Source: G965197005 sp965197005 (GTDB lineage Bacteria > Pseudomonadota > Gammaproteobacteria > Pseudomonadales > Oceanobacteraceae). From it: 64,000 nucleotides of DNA. Each line of letters opens with the position of its first letter. Position 1 is the stretch's first letter. Made by a program: the position numbers and the translations under genes. Location of the stretch: positions 310,001 through 374,000 of the forward strand of contig OZ239982.1 in NCBI GenBank assembly GCA_965197005.1, in the 5' to 3' direction. The notes beneath the pieces were generated by a model, which saw only the letters and a list, made by a program, of their open reading frames with translations, made no database searches and was not told the origin of the DNA. Below are positions 54,156-62,817 of this stretch, one piece after another.

Positions 54156-54911
54156 ATGAAAAATAAAATAAGAATGAGTTTATTAGCAGGTGCGCTGTTA
54201 GCAGGTACGGCTCAGGCAGACTTGTTATTTACTGTAGGTGGCAATGCCAGTTTATGGAAAGCCGCTCCTAGTGGACAAATTGATGATGATGTTAAATTAG
54301 ATAGCGATGGTCTAAATTTAAAATCAACCAATGGCATGCAAATTAGCTTGTTTTTCGAACACCCAGTTCCCGTATTGCCAAATTTAAAAATTCGCCGTAC
54401 CAACGTAAAGACAGAAGGGAATGGATTATATAGCGGCACCTTTTTGCAGCAAACTTATAACGAAAAACTAGACAGTACCTTAGATTTATCACATACCGAT
54501 TTTACCCTATATTGGGGTCTGCCCTTACCTGTGCCAATGCTGGATATTAATTTTGGTTTAACCGCTCGTAATTTTGATGGTAAAGCCAGTGCCAAAGGAC
54601 AAACCACCAATATTGAAGTGAACGAAAATATTAAAGGTACGCTACCAATGCTATATGCAGGCGTAAAAGTTACCACGCCAGTTGATTTGTATGCAAAAGC
54701 AGAGGTTAATTATATTGGTTTTAAGAAAAACTCATTGGTTGATTATGAAGCAACGCTTGGTTATACCTTTCCCATTCCTGTTGTCGATTTAGGCGTGGAA
54801 TTAGGTTACCGTGCATTGCAGATGAAAACAGATAAAGATACCGTTAAAGTTGCAACTGATGCCAAGCTAAGTGGTGCTTATTTTGGTATTTCTGCGGCTT
54901 TTGGTTTTTAA
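54156..54911 (+). CDS. TIGR04219-family outer-membrane beta-barrel protein
   Basis: 251 residues from ATG 54156 (AAGGA upstream). Signal peptide 'RMSLLAGALLAGTAQA', then alternating amphipathic strands typical of a small barrel: 'LLFTVGGNASLWKAAPSGQ', 'MLDINFGLTARNFDGKA' and a C-terminal 'GAYFGISAAFGF' ending in Phe, the Bam recognition residue. Function unknown. An in-frame codon at 54111 gives a longer but unlikely N-terminus. Confidence 0.78.
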   Translation: MKNKIRMSLLAGALLAGTAQADLLFTVGGNASLWKAAPSGQIDDDVKLDSDGLNLKSTNGMQISLFFEHPVPVLPNLKIRRTNVKTEGNGLYSGTFLQQTYNEKLDSTLDLSHTDFTLYWGLPLPVPMLDINFGLTARNFDGKASAKGQTTNIEVNENIKGTLPMLYAGVKVTTPVDLYAKAEVNYIGFKKNSLVDYEATLGYTFPIPVVDLGVELGYRALQMKTDKDTVKVATDAKLSGAYFGISAAFGF

Positions 54912-54938
54912 ATGCAACTAAAAATGATTTAATAGGTC

Positions 54939-54969
54939 ACTGTCCACTGCTTAGATTACTGTGGGCAGT
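54939..54969. terminator. Weak hairpin after the barrel gene
   Basis: Nine-bp stem with one G-U pair (actgtccac / gtgggcagt), 13-base loop, no T-run. May attenuate read-through into the FKBP gene. Confidence 0.35.
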
Positions 54970-55019
54970 CACTTGATTAAACAATTTATTTAATACTTTT
55001 ATACACAACAGGAAATACT

Positions 55020-55775
55020 ATGAAATTAACTTTAAACTATTCATTAATTACAGTGCTTGCAGGTGCTTTATTGTTAAGTGCTTGTGGTGCTAAGAAGGAA
55101 GTCGAATTGAAAACACATAAAGATAAAGCCAGTTATGGTGTTGGTTTAAACATTGGTCGCCAATTATCGATGGAAGGGGTTGAAATGAACGCCGATGCCA
55201 TCGCTCAGGGTATTCGTGATGGTCTATCTAAAGCAGAGCCAAAACTTGATGAAGCCGCTATCCGTGAAGCCTTTGAAAAAGTACGTGAAGAACAAATGGC
55301 AAAACAAAAAGAGAAAGAAGAAAAAGCAGCTAAAGAAAGTAAAGAATTTTTAGATAAAAATGCGAAAAAAGAAGGCGTTAAAACGCTAGAATCTGGTCTG
55401 CAATATGAAGTAATTAAATCCTCAGAAGGCGATACCCCTAAGCCTAAAGCTGATGATATGGTTAAGGTTCATTATCATGGAACATTAACAGACGGTACTG
55501 TCTTTGATAGTTCTGTTGAACGTGGTGCACCTGCTGAATTTAAGATTTCTGGTGTGATTCCAGGTTGGGTTGAAGCACTACAGCTTATGGAAGTAGGCGA
55601 TAAGTGGAAGCTCTTTATCCCTGCAGAATTGGCTTATGGCTCAAGAAGCCCTAGCCCTAAAATTCCTGCTAACTCTGCCTTGGTATTTGAAGTAGAGTTA
55701 CTAGAAATCAAAGATGAAAGTAAACCTGAAGCGGCAAAACAAGAAGATAAAAAAGCAGATAAAAAAGCAAAATAA
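55020..55775 (+). CDS. FKBP-type peptidyl-prolyl isomerase lipoprotein
   Basis: 251 residues. Lipobox LLSAC (Cys about 22). The dimerisation helix region 'EKVREEQMAKQKEKEEKA' precedes an FKBP domain ('VKVHYHGTLTDGTVFDSS', 'VIPGWVEALQLMEVGDKWKLFIP', the latter split as VIPGWVEALQLMEVG) as in Mip/FkpA, which fold envelope proteins. The C-terminus is a lysine-rich tail (KKADKKAK). Cotranscription with the barrel gene is unproved. Confidence 0.92.
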   Translation: MKLTLNYSLITVLAGALLLSACGAKKEVELKTHKDKASYGVGLNIGRQLSMEGVEMNADAIAQGIRDGLSKAEPKLDEAAIREAFEKVREEQMAKQKEKEEKAAKESKEFLDKNAKKEGVKTLESGLQYEVIKSSEGDTPKPKADDMVKVHYHGTLTDGTVFDSSVERGAPAEFKISGVIPGWVEALQLMEVGDKWKLFIPAELAYGSRSPSPKIPANSALVFEVELLEIKDESKPEAAKQEDKKADKKAK

Positions 55776-55791
55776 CGCGCGCTTTAAGCAG

Positions 55792-55828
55792 GCCCCATGT
55801 GTTGATTGCAACTTGTGGGGCTTTTTTT
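55792..55828 (+). terminator. Rho-independent terminator after the FKBP gene
   Basis: Stem gcccca / tggggc with a loop that may extend the pairing, followed by seven T residues. Confidence 0.8.
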
Positions 55829-55918
55829 ATACTGCAAACTTAAACATATCTATGCAATCTAGTTGATTGTTTATCTGATGTCGTGACCTTCCTCAACACC
55901 AATAAAATAACTTAACAA

Positions 55919-55968
55919 TAAAATAATGGCGATAACTTGAATATGCCCAAATTTATGCCATTATTTTA
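55919..55968. repeat. 12-bp inverted repeat ahead of the second diguanylate cyclase gene
   Basis: Perfect arms taaaataatggc and gccattatttta separated by 26 bases, 132 bases upstream of the cyclase gene. This 324-base gap (55776-56099) otherwise holds only the FKBP terminator and A+T-rich sequence. May be a regulator site or a cruciform. Confidence 0.75.
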
Positions 55969-56099
55969 AGATATATTTTTATAGCCATCGAATTTATTTG
56001 GTAAGGAACATTGTAAATTTCAACTCTTTAAGACCTACAAGAAAGGGTAAAACAGATTAGAGTGCGTATTATTTAACGTACAACAAAATAGGATAGTGC

Positions 56100-57230
56100 A
56101 TGCCACTTTTGCAGCTACAAAATTTAAAATCAGCGGTAGCCAGTATGTTATTTCGAGGTGATGCTGGTTTGTCTGAAACTCTGTATTTCTGGATGATGTT
56201 CTCAGCGAGCATTGCTTGTGTTATTTTTGCGATTTACGATTTTAGTATTGGCAAAACGTTAGTGGCCTTTGTTTTGCTCTTAGTGGCTTTGATTGTTGCT
56301 TTCTCGATTTATCTTTTATATCAAAAAATCGTGCCGTCCATGCTGATTTATCAAATTAGCACGGTGGTATTTCTTGTTTTATTTTCATTGCTTGTCTCTA
56401 AAAGTGACGGGCATATAGAGCGGTTATTTTGGAGCTTTACCTTCCCCATTGCCACTACTTTTGTTATCGGTACTCGTTGGGGCGTTATTTGGAGCAGCGT
56501 GTTTTTATGTATCACCATGGTGCAGCTTTTATTTGTATTAGAAAGCGCTCATCCTCAGCGGTTTTTATTTGCTTATGTAATGGTGTACGGCGTTATTATG
56601 ATTATTACCAGTTGGATTGAATTTTATAAAAACAGGTATTACCAAGAAATCAAATCTCAGCATACCAAATTAGAGCAAGAGATTGAAAAGAAAAAACGCC
56701 TAGAAGAAAAACTCATTCTTATGAGCCGAGTTGATAGCCTAAGCAACCTACTTAATCAACAATATTTTTGGGATTTGGTTGAACAAAAAATACGCATAGC
56801 GATTGATGCCCAACATTCTGTTTGTATGGCGATTATTGATATTGATAATTTTAAAACCATTAATGACAATCATGGACACCCCAAAGGTGATGAAGTCATT
56901 AAAAGAGTTTCACAAGAAATCCGAGAGCATGTTGAAGAAGAACACTTAGCAGGGCGCATTGGTGGAGATGAATTTGGTATTTTATTTATTGAACAAGATA
57001 GCCATAAAGCGTATGAAGTTGTCGATAAATTGCGTGAGAAAATCGCTTCTTTATGTTTAGGCTTATCTAAGGAGCAAGAAATTACCGTAAGTATTGGTTT
57101 GGCTCAGCTTGAAAGTGATGTAAATACAGTCTCTCAATTATACAAAAAAGCCGATATGGCACTGTATGAAGCAAAACATAAGGGTAGAAATCAAGTAATT
57201 AAACAAGCAGAGCAATCATTAGCACATTAA
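56100..57230 (+). CDS. Membrane-bound diguanylate cyclase with intact GGDEF
   Basis: 376 residues. About six transmembrane helices in residues 25-195 (LYFWMMFSASIACVIFAI, VALIVAFSIYLLY, FAYVMVYGVIMIITSW), a short coiled coil ('QHTKLEQEIEKKKRLEEKL'), then a GGDEF domain with RIGGDEFG at about 286-293 and substrate motif 'IIDIDNFKTINDNHGHPKGD'. No RxxD lies five residues before the GGDEF, so product inhibition is not expected. AGGAT precedes the ATG. Confidence 0.9.
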   Translation: MPLLQLQNLKSAVASMLFRGDAGLSETLYFWMMFSASIACVIFAIYDFSIGKTLVAFVLLLVALIVAFSIYLLYQKIVPSMLIYQISTVVFLVLFSLLVSKSDGHIERLFWSFTFPIATTFVIGTRWGVIWSSVFLCITMVQLLFVLESAHPQRFLFAYVMVYGVIMIITSWIEFYKNRYYQEIKSQHTKLEQEIEKKKRLEEKLILMSRVDSLSNLLNQQYFWDLVEQKIRIAIDAQHSVCMAIIDIDNFKTINDNHGHPKGDEVIKRVSQEIREHVEEEHLAGRIGGDEFGILFIEQDSHKAYEVVDKLREKIASLCLGLSKEQEITVSIGLAQLESDVNTVSQLYKKADMALYEAKHKGRNQVIKQAEQSLAH

Positions 57231-57476
57231 TAACACTCTGTTTTACCTCCATTTTCTTTTTAATTTAATCCGCTAGATTTAATAGGCAGGTCCGCTTGTG
57301 TGCCTGTGTTAATTATTTTGTGTTACTATTTTGCTGTGGCTAACAAGTCATTTTGTTACCCAATTAATATTGCCAGATGGGGCTTATTTGTAATTAACAC
57401 ATTTAAAAAATAACGCTGAGCGTTTACAAATACTAAAATGAGTTAGGTTAAGAGTAATATAATTAATTAGAAAATC

Positions 57477-58025
57477 ATGCTTATGCAAAAGACACAGCAA
57501 ATAATCCAAAATATTGCCCTTGTGGTATTTGATGTTGATGGGGTGTTAACTGACGGCAAGCTATTTTATGGAAATACAGGAGAGGCATTAAAAGTCTTTA
57601 ATGTAAAAGATGGGGTAGGTATTAAACTTCTGCGTCATCATCATATTGAAGTTGCTGTTATTTCTGCTAAAAAATCCGCACCACTAGCGCAACGTATGCA
57701 AGACTTACAAGTGGTGCATTTTTACCCAGCTAGTACAGATAAATGGCACAGTTTGCAACAAATTATCAGTACCCTAGGAATTACCCCAGAACAAGTCTGT
57801 TTTGTTGGCGATGATATGGTTGACTTAAATGTAATGCGTCAAGTAGGCCTGTCTATTTGTCCAAGTGATGCCTTTTCTCTGGTGCGTGATGAGGCCGATA
57901 TCATTACCCATAAAGCAGGTGGTCAGGGTGTGGCCAGAGAAGTTGCTGATTTACTATTAGCTGCTCGTATGCCATTAAAAGAAGCCTATAAGCAAGCCAT
58001 GCAACCTGAGTTTGAAAAAAAATAG
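57477..58025 (+). CDS. kdsC: 3-deoxy-D-manno-octulosonate-8-phosphate phosphatase
   Basis: 182 residues, HAD superfamily without a cap domain. Releases phosphate from Kdo-8-phosphate. 'ALVVFDVDGVLTDGKLFY' holds the nucleophilic Asp, 'VAVISAKKSAPL' the Ser/Thr motif, and 'CFVGDDMVDLNVMRQVG' the Mg-binding acidic pair. It is followed by kdsB after an eight-base gap. Confidence 0.95.
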   Translation: MLMQKTQQIIQNIALVVFDVDGVLTDGKLFYGNTGEALKVFNVKDGVGIKLLRHHHIEVAVISAKKSAPLAQRMQDLQVVHFYPASTDKWHSLQQIISTLGITPEQVCFVGDDMVDLNVMRQVGLSICPSDAFSLVRDEADIITHKAGGQGVAREVADLLLAARMPLKEAYKQAMQPEFEKK

Positions 58026-58032
58026 GATATCT

Positions 58033-58800
58033 ATGAGTTATAAAATTGTTATTCCAGCCCGCTTTGCATCAACCCGTTTGCCGGGTAAGCCACTGTTGCC
58101 TTTAGCAGGTAAGCCTATCTTGCAATATGTATATCAACAAGCAATACAAAGTCATGCCGATGAGGTGTTGATTGCCACAGATGATGAGCGTATTTATGAG
58201 GTGGCTAAAGGCTTTGGTGCTGATGTGATATTAACTGCCAAGCACCATGAAAATGGCACAGATAGGATTGCAGAAGTTGCTCAAAAGCGAAACTGGGAAG
58301 AAAATCAGGTGGTGGTTAATGTGCAGGGTGATGAGCCTCTTATTCCCGTTGATTTAATAGAAAAAGTTGCTAAAGGATTATTAAACAACCCTGCAGCGGG
58401 TATGAGTTCTTTATGTACCAGTATTGAAGATTATGCAGACTTTATAGACCCGAATGTGGTCAAAGTTGTGTTAAATGCACAGGGTTTTGCAATGTACTTT
58501 AGCCGCTCCCCCATTCCTTTTGACAGAGAGTTAAATCGGCAACAGCAAGCGCAGCTATCCACACATATAAACTGTTATCGACATATTGGCATGTACGCTT
58601 ATCGGGCAGGATTTTTGCAGCAATATCAAAGTATGCAAATAGCGGAGATAGAGCAAACAGAGAGTTTGGAGCAATTACGCGCCCTTTATTATGGGGTAAG
58701 AATTTATATGAGCCAAGTTGCTGATATGCCAGCGCATGGGGTAGATACGGCCGAAGACTTAGCTCGTCTTGAGGTACTGTTAACAGGTCAAAATAAGTAG
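58033..58800 (+). CDS. kdsB: CMP-Kdo synthetase
   Basis: 255 residues. Activates Kdo as CMP-Kdo for lipid A glycosylation. The nucleotidyltransferase start 'IVIPARFASTRLPGKPLLPL' and 'VVNVQGDEPLIP' are diagnostic. ATG 58033, with AGGA upstream, gives the usual MSYKIVIPARF; a codon at 58012 overlaps kdsC and is not used. Confidence 0.96.
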   Translation: MSYKIVIPARFASTRLPGKPLLPLAGKPILQYVYQQAIQSHADEVLIATDDERIYEVAKGFGADVILTAKHHENGTDRIAEVAQKRNWEENQVVVNVQGDEPLIPVDLIEKVAKGLLNNPAAGMSSLCTSIEDYADFIDPNVVKVVLNAQGFAMYFSRSPIPFDRELNRQQQAQLSTHINCYRHIGMYAYRAGFLQQYQSMQIAEIEQTESLEQLRALYYGVRIYMSQVADMPAHGVDTAEDLARLEVLLTGQNK

Positions 58801-58808
58801 GCGTTATA

Positions 58809-59216
58809 ATGAAAAGTAAAACTATTGGTTATTTTAGTCTCGCACCTTTTGCTATTTCCACGTTACTAGCATGGCTAGGATTGGATTTAGGACTGGCGTT
58901 ATTTCAAAATTTATCAATTTTATTATTGGTATTTTTGTTAGGTAATTTTCTCGGTAGTTTACAGGCCTTAACAGAGGTTAAGGCTAAACAGTTTTATTTT
59001 GTTGCTTTGTTGTTGCTCTGGGGATTGATTGCTTGGTTTGTACCTTACTTATTGTCTATGATAATGCTGATATTGGGTTTTGTGGCACTTTTTTTGTTAG
59101 AGATGAGCACCAAAGCCAATAACTTTTTTAAGCAGAATAAAAGCATGAGCTGGATTTTAATCAGTGGATTAATTGCACTTCATGTTGTGGTATTTTTTAT
59201 TGCGGATAATCCGTAA
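58809..59216 (+). CDS. Small four-helix membrane protein, DUF3429-like
   Basis: 135 residues with four hydrophobic helices (FSLAPFAISTLLAWLGL, ILLLVFLLGNFLGSL, FYFVALLLLWGLIAWFV, WILISGLIALHVVVFFIA). Size and helix pattern fit DUF3429, whose role is unknown. It follows kdsB by eight bases and is likely in the same transcript. Confidence 0.55.
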   Translation: MKSKTIGYFSLAPFAISTLLAWLGLDLGLALFQNLSILLLVFLLGNFLGSLQALTEVKAKQFYFVALLLLWGLIAWFVPYLLSMIMLILGFVALFLLEMSTKANNFFKQNKSMSWILISGLIALHVVVFFIADNP

Positions 59217-59246
59217 TTAGTTAACTTTTAATTTAAGGAATTATGT

Positions 59247-59819
59247 ATGAAAAAAGTACTTGTACCTGTTGCTCATTCTACAGAAGAGCTGGAAGCGGTC
59301 ACCATTATTGATGTTTTACGCCGTGCAGATATTGACGTTTGTGTTGCCTCAGTGATGCCTGATGAAAAAACCGTACGCTGTGCGCATCAAACCTTTATTG
59401 AAGCTGATGCAGATATTAACGATGTGATTGAGCAGCCGTGGGATATGATTGTGCTACCAGGCGGTATGCCAGGGGCGAAATATTTACAAGAATGTGCCCC
59501 TTTAGTTGCTCGTTTAAAACAGCAAAAACACAATACCAATTGGATTGCAGCCATCTGTGCCTCTCCTGCGGTCGTATTAGCTCATCATGGCTTATTGGCA
59601 GGTCATAAGGCTTGTTGTTACCCTGGATTTGATGATGAATTAGCTGCCGATGGTGAATTAACCCAAAATGGGGTTGAAGTGGCTTCTGCTGGTATGCTAA
59701 TTACCGCACGTGGTCCTGCTAATGCACTGGAGTTTGCATTGACGATTGTACGTGAGTTATTAGGTGAAGAGCGTGCTCAACAGGTTGCATCAGGATTGCT
59801 TGCAAGCGATGTAATTTAA
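59247..59819 (+). CDS. DJ-1/YajL family protein
   Basis: 190 residues. Conserved nucleophile cysteine in 'WIAAICASPAVVLAHHG' and the Glu in 'HSTEELEAVTIIDVLRR'; 'MIVLPGGMPGAKYLQE' is typical. Members protect against oxidative and glyoxal damage. AAGGAATT precedes the ATG. Confidence 0.9.
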   Translation: MKKVLVPVAHSTEELEAVTIIDVLRRADIDVCVASVMPDEKTVRCAHQTFIEADADINDVIEQPWDMIVLPGGMPGAKYLQECAPLVARLKQQKHNTNWIAAICASPAVVLAHHGLLAGHKACCYPGFDDELAADGELTQNGVEVASAGMLITARGPANALEFALTIVRELLGEERAQQVASGLLASDVI

Positions 59820-59841
59820 AATAATCAATAGCCAAGGACGG

Positions 59842-60477
59842 CTATTTATATGCATTAAGGCGGGTGTCAATCCAGTTTTTTAACGCACTGATTAAGCCTA
59901 ATAAAATAAATGCACCAGGCGGTAGTAACGCCAATAAAATCCCAGATTCGGCAAAGGTCACTTTCCAACTTTTGGCACTGTCACCAAATAAAAGATGCAT
60001 ATCTGCAAATAGGCTTGCTTGTCCTATGGCTTCTCGTAGCATACCCAACAGCAATAAAACCCATAAAAACCCCAAGCCCATAGCAAGGGCATCTTTTAAA
60101 GCTAAGAGAACAGGGTGCTTTTTTGCATAAGCCTCTGCCCGTGCCAAAATTAAGCAATTAGTCACAATTAATGGTAGAAAAATACCTAAAATAAGTTGCA
60201 ACTGGTAGGTATATGCTTGCATTAATAATTCTGTAAGCGTTACCAAACTGGCAATAATTAAAACCAAAGCAGGCAGGCGAATGCTGTCTTTAATTTGTTG
60301 CCTTAATAATGCAACAATTAAGTTGCTTCCTAACAAGACAAATAAGGTAGCAAGCCCCAAGCCAAGTGCGCTGACGGTGCTATTGCTAACAGCCAATAAA
60401 GGGCAAAGCCCCAGCATTTGTACTAGAGCAGGGTTATTATGCCAAATGGCTTGTAAGAAAGGAGAAGGTGTTTTCAA
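59842..60477 (-). CDS. rsxE: Rnf/Rsx electron transport subunit E, separated from its operon
   Basis: About 211 residues with six transmembrane helices. 'WHNNPALVQMLGLCPLLAVSNS' region (NNPALVQMLGLCPLLAV) and 'ITFAESGILLALLPPGAFILLGL'-type sequence (FAESGILLALLPPGAF) are typical of RnfE/RsxE, part of the complex that drives electron transfer to ferredoxin or keeps SoxR reduced. The start is uncertain: TTG 60477 is chosen because the longer frame to TTG 60513 is made from the azurin terminator. No other rnf gene is adjacent, which is unusual. Neither candidate start has a good ribosome binding site. Confidence 0.85.
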   Translation of the reverse strand: MKTPSPFLQAIWHNNPALVQMLGLCPLLAVSNSTVSALGLGLATLFVLLGSNLIVALLRQQIKDSIRLPALVLIIASLVTLTELLMQAYTYQLQLILGIFLPLIVTNCLILARAEAYAKKHPVLLALKDALAMGLGFLWVLLLLGMLREAIGQASLFADMHLLFGDSAKSWKVTFAESGILLALLPPGAFILLGLISALKNWIDTRLNAYK

Positions 60478-60483
60478 GGGATT

Positions 60484-60509
60484 AAAAAAGCCTGCATCAG
60501 CAGGCTTTA
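60484..60509 (-). terminator. Rho-independent terminator after azurin
   Basis: On the minus strand, a seven-bp perfect stem (agcctgc / gcaggct, read on the plus strand) with a four-base loop and a T-run of six. It overlaps the front of the longer rsxE frame. Confidence 0.85.
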
Positions 60510-60524
60510 ACAATATAAACGAGA

Positions 60525-60965
60525 TTATTTTAGTTTAAATTCGCCGTTCATAATCGCCCAGTGACCAGGGAAAGAACAGAAGAATTTAAGGCTTTTTCCT
60601 TTTAATGCTGCGGTTTTAATGGTAACAGAAGTACTTTCACCACCACCGATTACTTTGGTGTTAGCAATGACTTTTTTGTCGCCTTTAGGAACATAGTTAT
60701 TGGCAGCACCAGCTTTTGCACCAGCGGCGGCAACAGCTTGAAAGTCTTTAGCTTCTGTTAATACGAAGTTATGACCCATGACATTGGATTTTAATTTACC
60801 AACGTGCTTAAGGGTAACAGTGACTTCTTTACAGCTTGCTGGAGCTGATAGACTTTTGGTGTTGAATTGCATCTGGTCATTGGCTTCAATGGTTAATTTA
60901 CACTCATCAGCAAAACTTAATGGGGCAACCACTAAAAGCGCCAAGGCTAGAAATTTTTTTAACAT
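60525..60965 (-). CDS. Azurin
   Basis: 146 residues with a signal peptide (FLALALLVVAPLSFA). Type 1 copper ligands: His 65 in 'VMGHNFVL', Cys 130, His 135 and Met 139 in 'FFCSFPGHWAIMNG', with the Gly before His 65 as axial. Cys 22 and Cys 45 are spaced as in the azurin disulfide. It is a periplasmic electron carrier, often to nitrite reductase or a cytochrome c peroxidase; no partner gene is nearby. Followed by a strong terminator. Confidence 0.95.
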   Translation of the reverse strand: MLKKFLALALLVVAPLSFADECKLTIEANDQMQFNTKSLSAPASCKEVTVTLKHVGKLKSNVMGHNFVLTEAKDFQAVAAAGAKAGAANNYVPKGDKKVIANTKVIGGGESTSVTIKTAALKGKSLKFFCSFPGHWAIMNGEFKLK

Positions 60966-61093
60966 GGTATTCTCCTACAATTTATAAAAAATAAATGATT
61001 TTTAAACTGACCTTGTATTTAAGGTGCAGTTCCTGCATTAAAACGCTAGAATGCGCACTTTGCAAATACAATTTTCATAAAGGTGAAATAAAT

Positions 61094-62140
61094 ATGATGA
61101 GCAACGAGCCAACTTCATTAAGCTATCAAGACGCAGGTGTGGATATTGCCGCAGGTAATGCATTGGTTGAGCGCATTAAAGCCACTGCAAAAAAAACACA
61201 GCGAGCAGGCGTTATGGGTTCTTTAGGTGGATTTGGTGCGTTGTTTGAGCTACCTAAAGGCTACCAAGAACCTGTCTTGGTATCTGGTACAGATGGGGTA
61301 GGTACTAAATTAAAATTAGCAATGGAGCTAGATGCCCATGATAGCATTGGCATTGATTTGGTTGCTATGTGTGTGAATGATTTAATTGTAGCAGGTGCTG
61401 AACCGCTATATTTTTTAGATTATTATGCAACAGGTAAGCTAAATGTTGATATTGCTGCTCAAGTAGTGGCAGGTATTGGCGAGGGGTGTCTGCAAGCAGG
61501 TGCGGCTTTAACGGGTGGAGAAACCGCAGAAATGCCTGGCATGTATGCAGGCAGTGATTATGATTTGGCCGGCTTTTGTGTGGGCATTGTAGAAAAATCA
61601 AAATTAATTGATGGTTCTAAGGTGCAAGCTGGCAATAAAATAATTGCCCTTGCCTCAAGTGGTGCTCATTCTAATGGGTACTCTCTTATTCGTAAAATTA
61701 TTGACCATGCACAAGCTGACTTGCAGCAGCCTCTAGGTGAGCAAACGTTAGCACAAGCAATTATGGCACCTACTAAAATTTATGTTAAGCCCATTTTAGA
61801 ATTACTTAAAAAGCACTCGGTTAATGCCTTGGTGCATGTTACAGGAGGGGGCTTTCAGGAGAATATCCCACGCATTTTACCGCCCAATACCAAAGCCTGT
61901 ATTGACACTAAAAGTTGGCAATGGCCTGCACTTTTTAATTGGTTACAAGCGCAGGGTAATGTGGCAGAGGCAGAAATGTATCGTACTTTTAATTGTGGTG
62001 TGGGCATGTTGCTGTTGGTGACCGCAGAACAGGCAGAAGATTGCCTTGCATTGCTTAGTGCTCAAGGTGAAAAAGCGTGGCTAATTGGAGACGTGCAAGA
62101 GGCGAGTAAAACTGAGGCGCAAGTGGAGTTTATAGACTAA
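61094..62140 (+). CDS. purM: Phosphoribosylformylglycinamidine cyclo-ligase
   Basis: 348 residues from ATG 61094 (or 61097), preceded by AAAGGTG. Makes AIR in purine synthesis. Motifs: 'SYQDAGVDIAAGNALVERIK', 'GTDGVGTKLKLAM', 'GAALTGGETAEMPGMY' and 'HSNGYSLIRKII'. The in-frame stretch upstream from 60995 is untranslated leader and promoter sequence. Its stop overlaps the purN start. Confidence 0.97.
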   Translation: MMSNEPTSLSYQDAGVDIAAGNALVERIKATAKKTQRAGVMGSLGGFGALFELPKGYQEPVLVSGTDGVGTKLKLAMELDAHDSIGIDLVAMCVNDLIVAGAEPLYFLDYYATGKLNVDIAAQVVAGIGEGCLQAGAALTGGETAEMPGMYAGSDYDLAGFCVGIVEKSKLIDGSKVQAGNKIIALASSGAHSNGYSLIRKIIDHAQADLQQPLGEQTLAQAIMAPTKIYVKPILELLKKHSVNALVHVTGGGFQENIPRILPPNTKACIDTKSWQWPALFNWLQAQGNVAEAEMYRTFNCGVGMLLLVTAEQAEDCLALLSAQGEKAWLIGDVQEASKTEAQVEFID

Positions 62141-62799
62141 TGCAAGCGCTCACTAACAAACCTAAAATGGTTATTTTAATCTCTGGTAGTGGTTCTAATA
62201 TGCAACGTATTATAGAGGCATGCCAGAGCGCACAAATTGATGCAGATATTGCAGCGGTTATTAGTAATAATGAGCAAGCATTGGGCTTACAAAAAGCGCA
62301 GCAGCTAGGTATTGAAACCCAAGTGGTGGCGCATAATCAATTTGTCAGCAAAGCGGAGTTTGAAGAAAATTTAATACATGTCATTGATGGTTATCAGCCA
62401 GATTTAATTGTATTGGCAGGATTTATGCGGATTTTAAGTAGTCAATTTGTATTGGGTTATTTAGGTAAAATACTTAATATTCACCCATCTTTATTACCTA
62501 AATATCCAGGATTGCATACTCACCAGCGTGTCCTTGAGTCCGGAGACAAAGAGCATGGAGCAAGCGTTCATTTTGTTATTCCAGAGCTAGATGCAGGGCC
62601 TAATATTGCACAGGTTAAGGTGACAATACAAAATGATGATACGCCAGAGTCAATACAAAAGCGGGTGCTACAGCAGGAACATATTTTGTATCCAATAGTC
62701 ATTGCTTGGTTCATTGACGGTCGCCTTGAGCTTAATCACAATCAAGTATTATTTGATGGGCAGCCGTTACCACGTAGTGGTCTTGTTTTAGAGGCCTAA
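62140..62799 (+). CDS. purN: Phosphoribosylglycinamide formyltransferase
   Basis: 219 residues. Transfers formyl from 10-formyl-tetrahydrofolate to GAR. Catalytic Asn-His in 'ILNIHPSLLPKYPGLHTHQR' and Asp in 'PELDAGPNIAQV'; N-terminal 'VILISGSGSNMQRII'. Begins inside the purM stop (TAATG). A DUF3108 gene follows after 18 bases, as in Pseudomonas. Confidence 0.96.
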   Translation: MQALTNKPKMVILISGSGSNMQRIIEACQSAQIDADIAAVISNNEQALGLQKAQQLGIETQVVAHNQFVSKAEFEENLIHVIDGYQPDLIVLAGFMRILSSQFVLGYLGKILNIHPSLLPKYPGLHTHQRVLESGDKEHGASVHFVIPELDAGPNIAQVKVTIQNDDTPESIQKRVLQQEHILYPIVIAWFIDGRLELNHNQVLFDGQPLPRSGLVLEA

Positions 62800-62817
62800 T
62801 TAAAAGAGGAATTTTAT

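Noticed and set aside
60995..61093. 33-residue N-terminal extension of PurM
   Set aside because: Not part of the family, overlaps the promoter region, and a good ribosome binding site serves ATG 61094.
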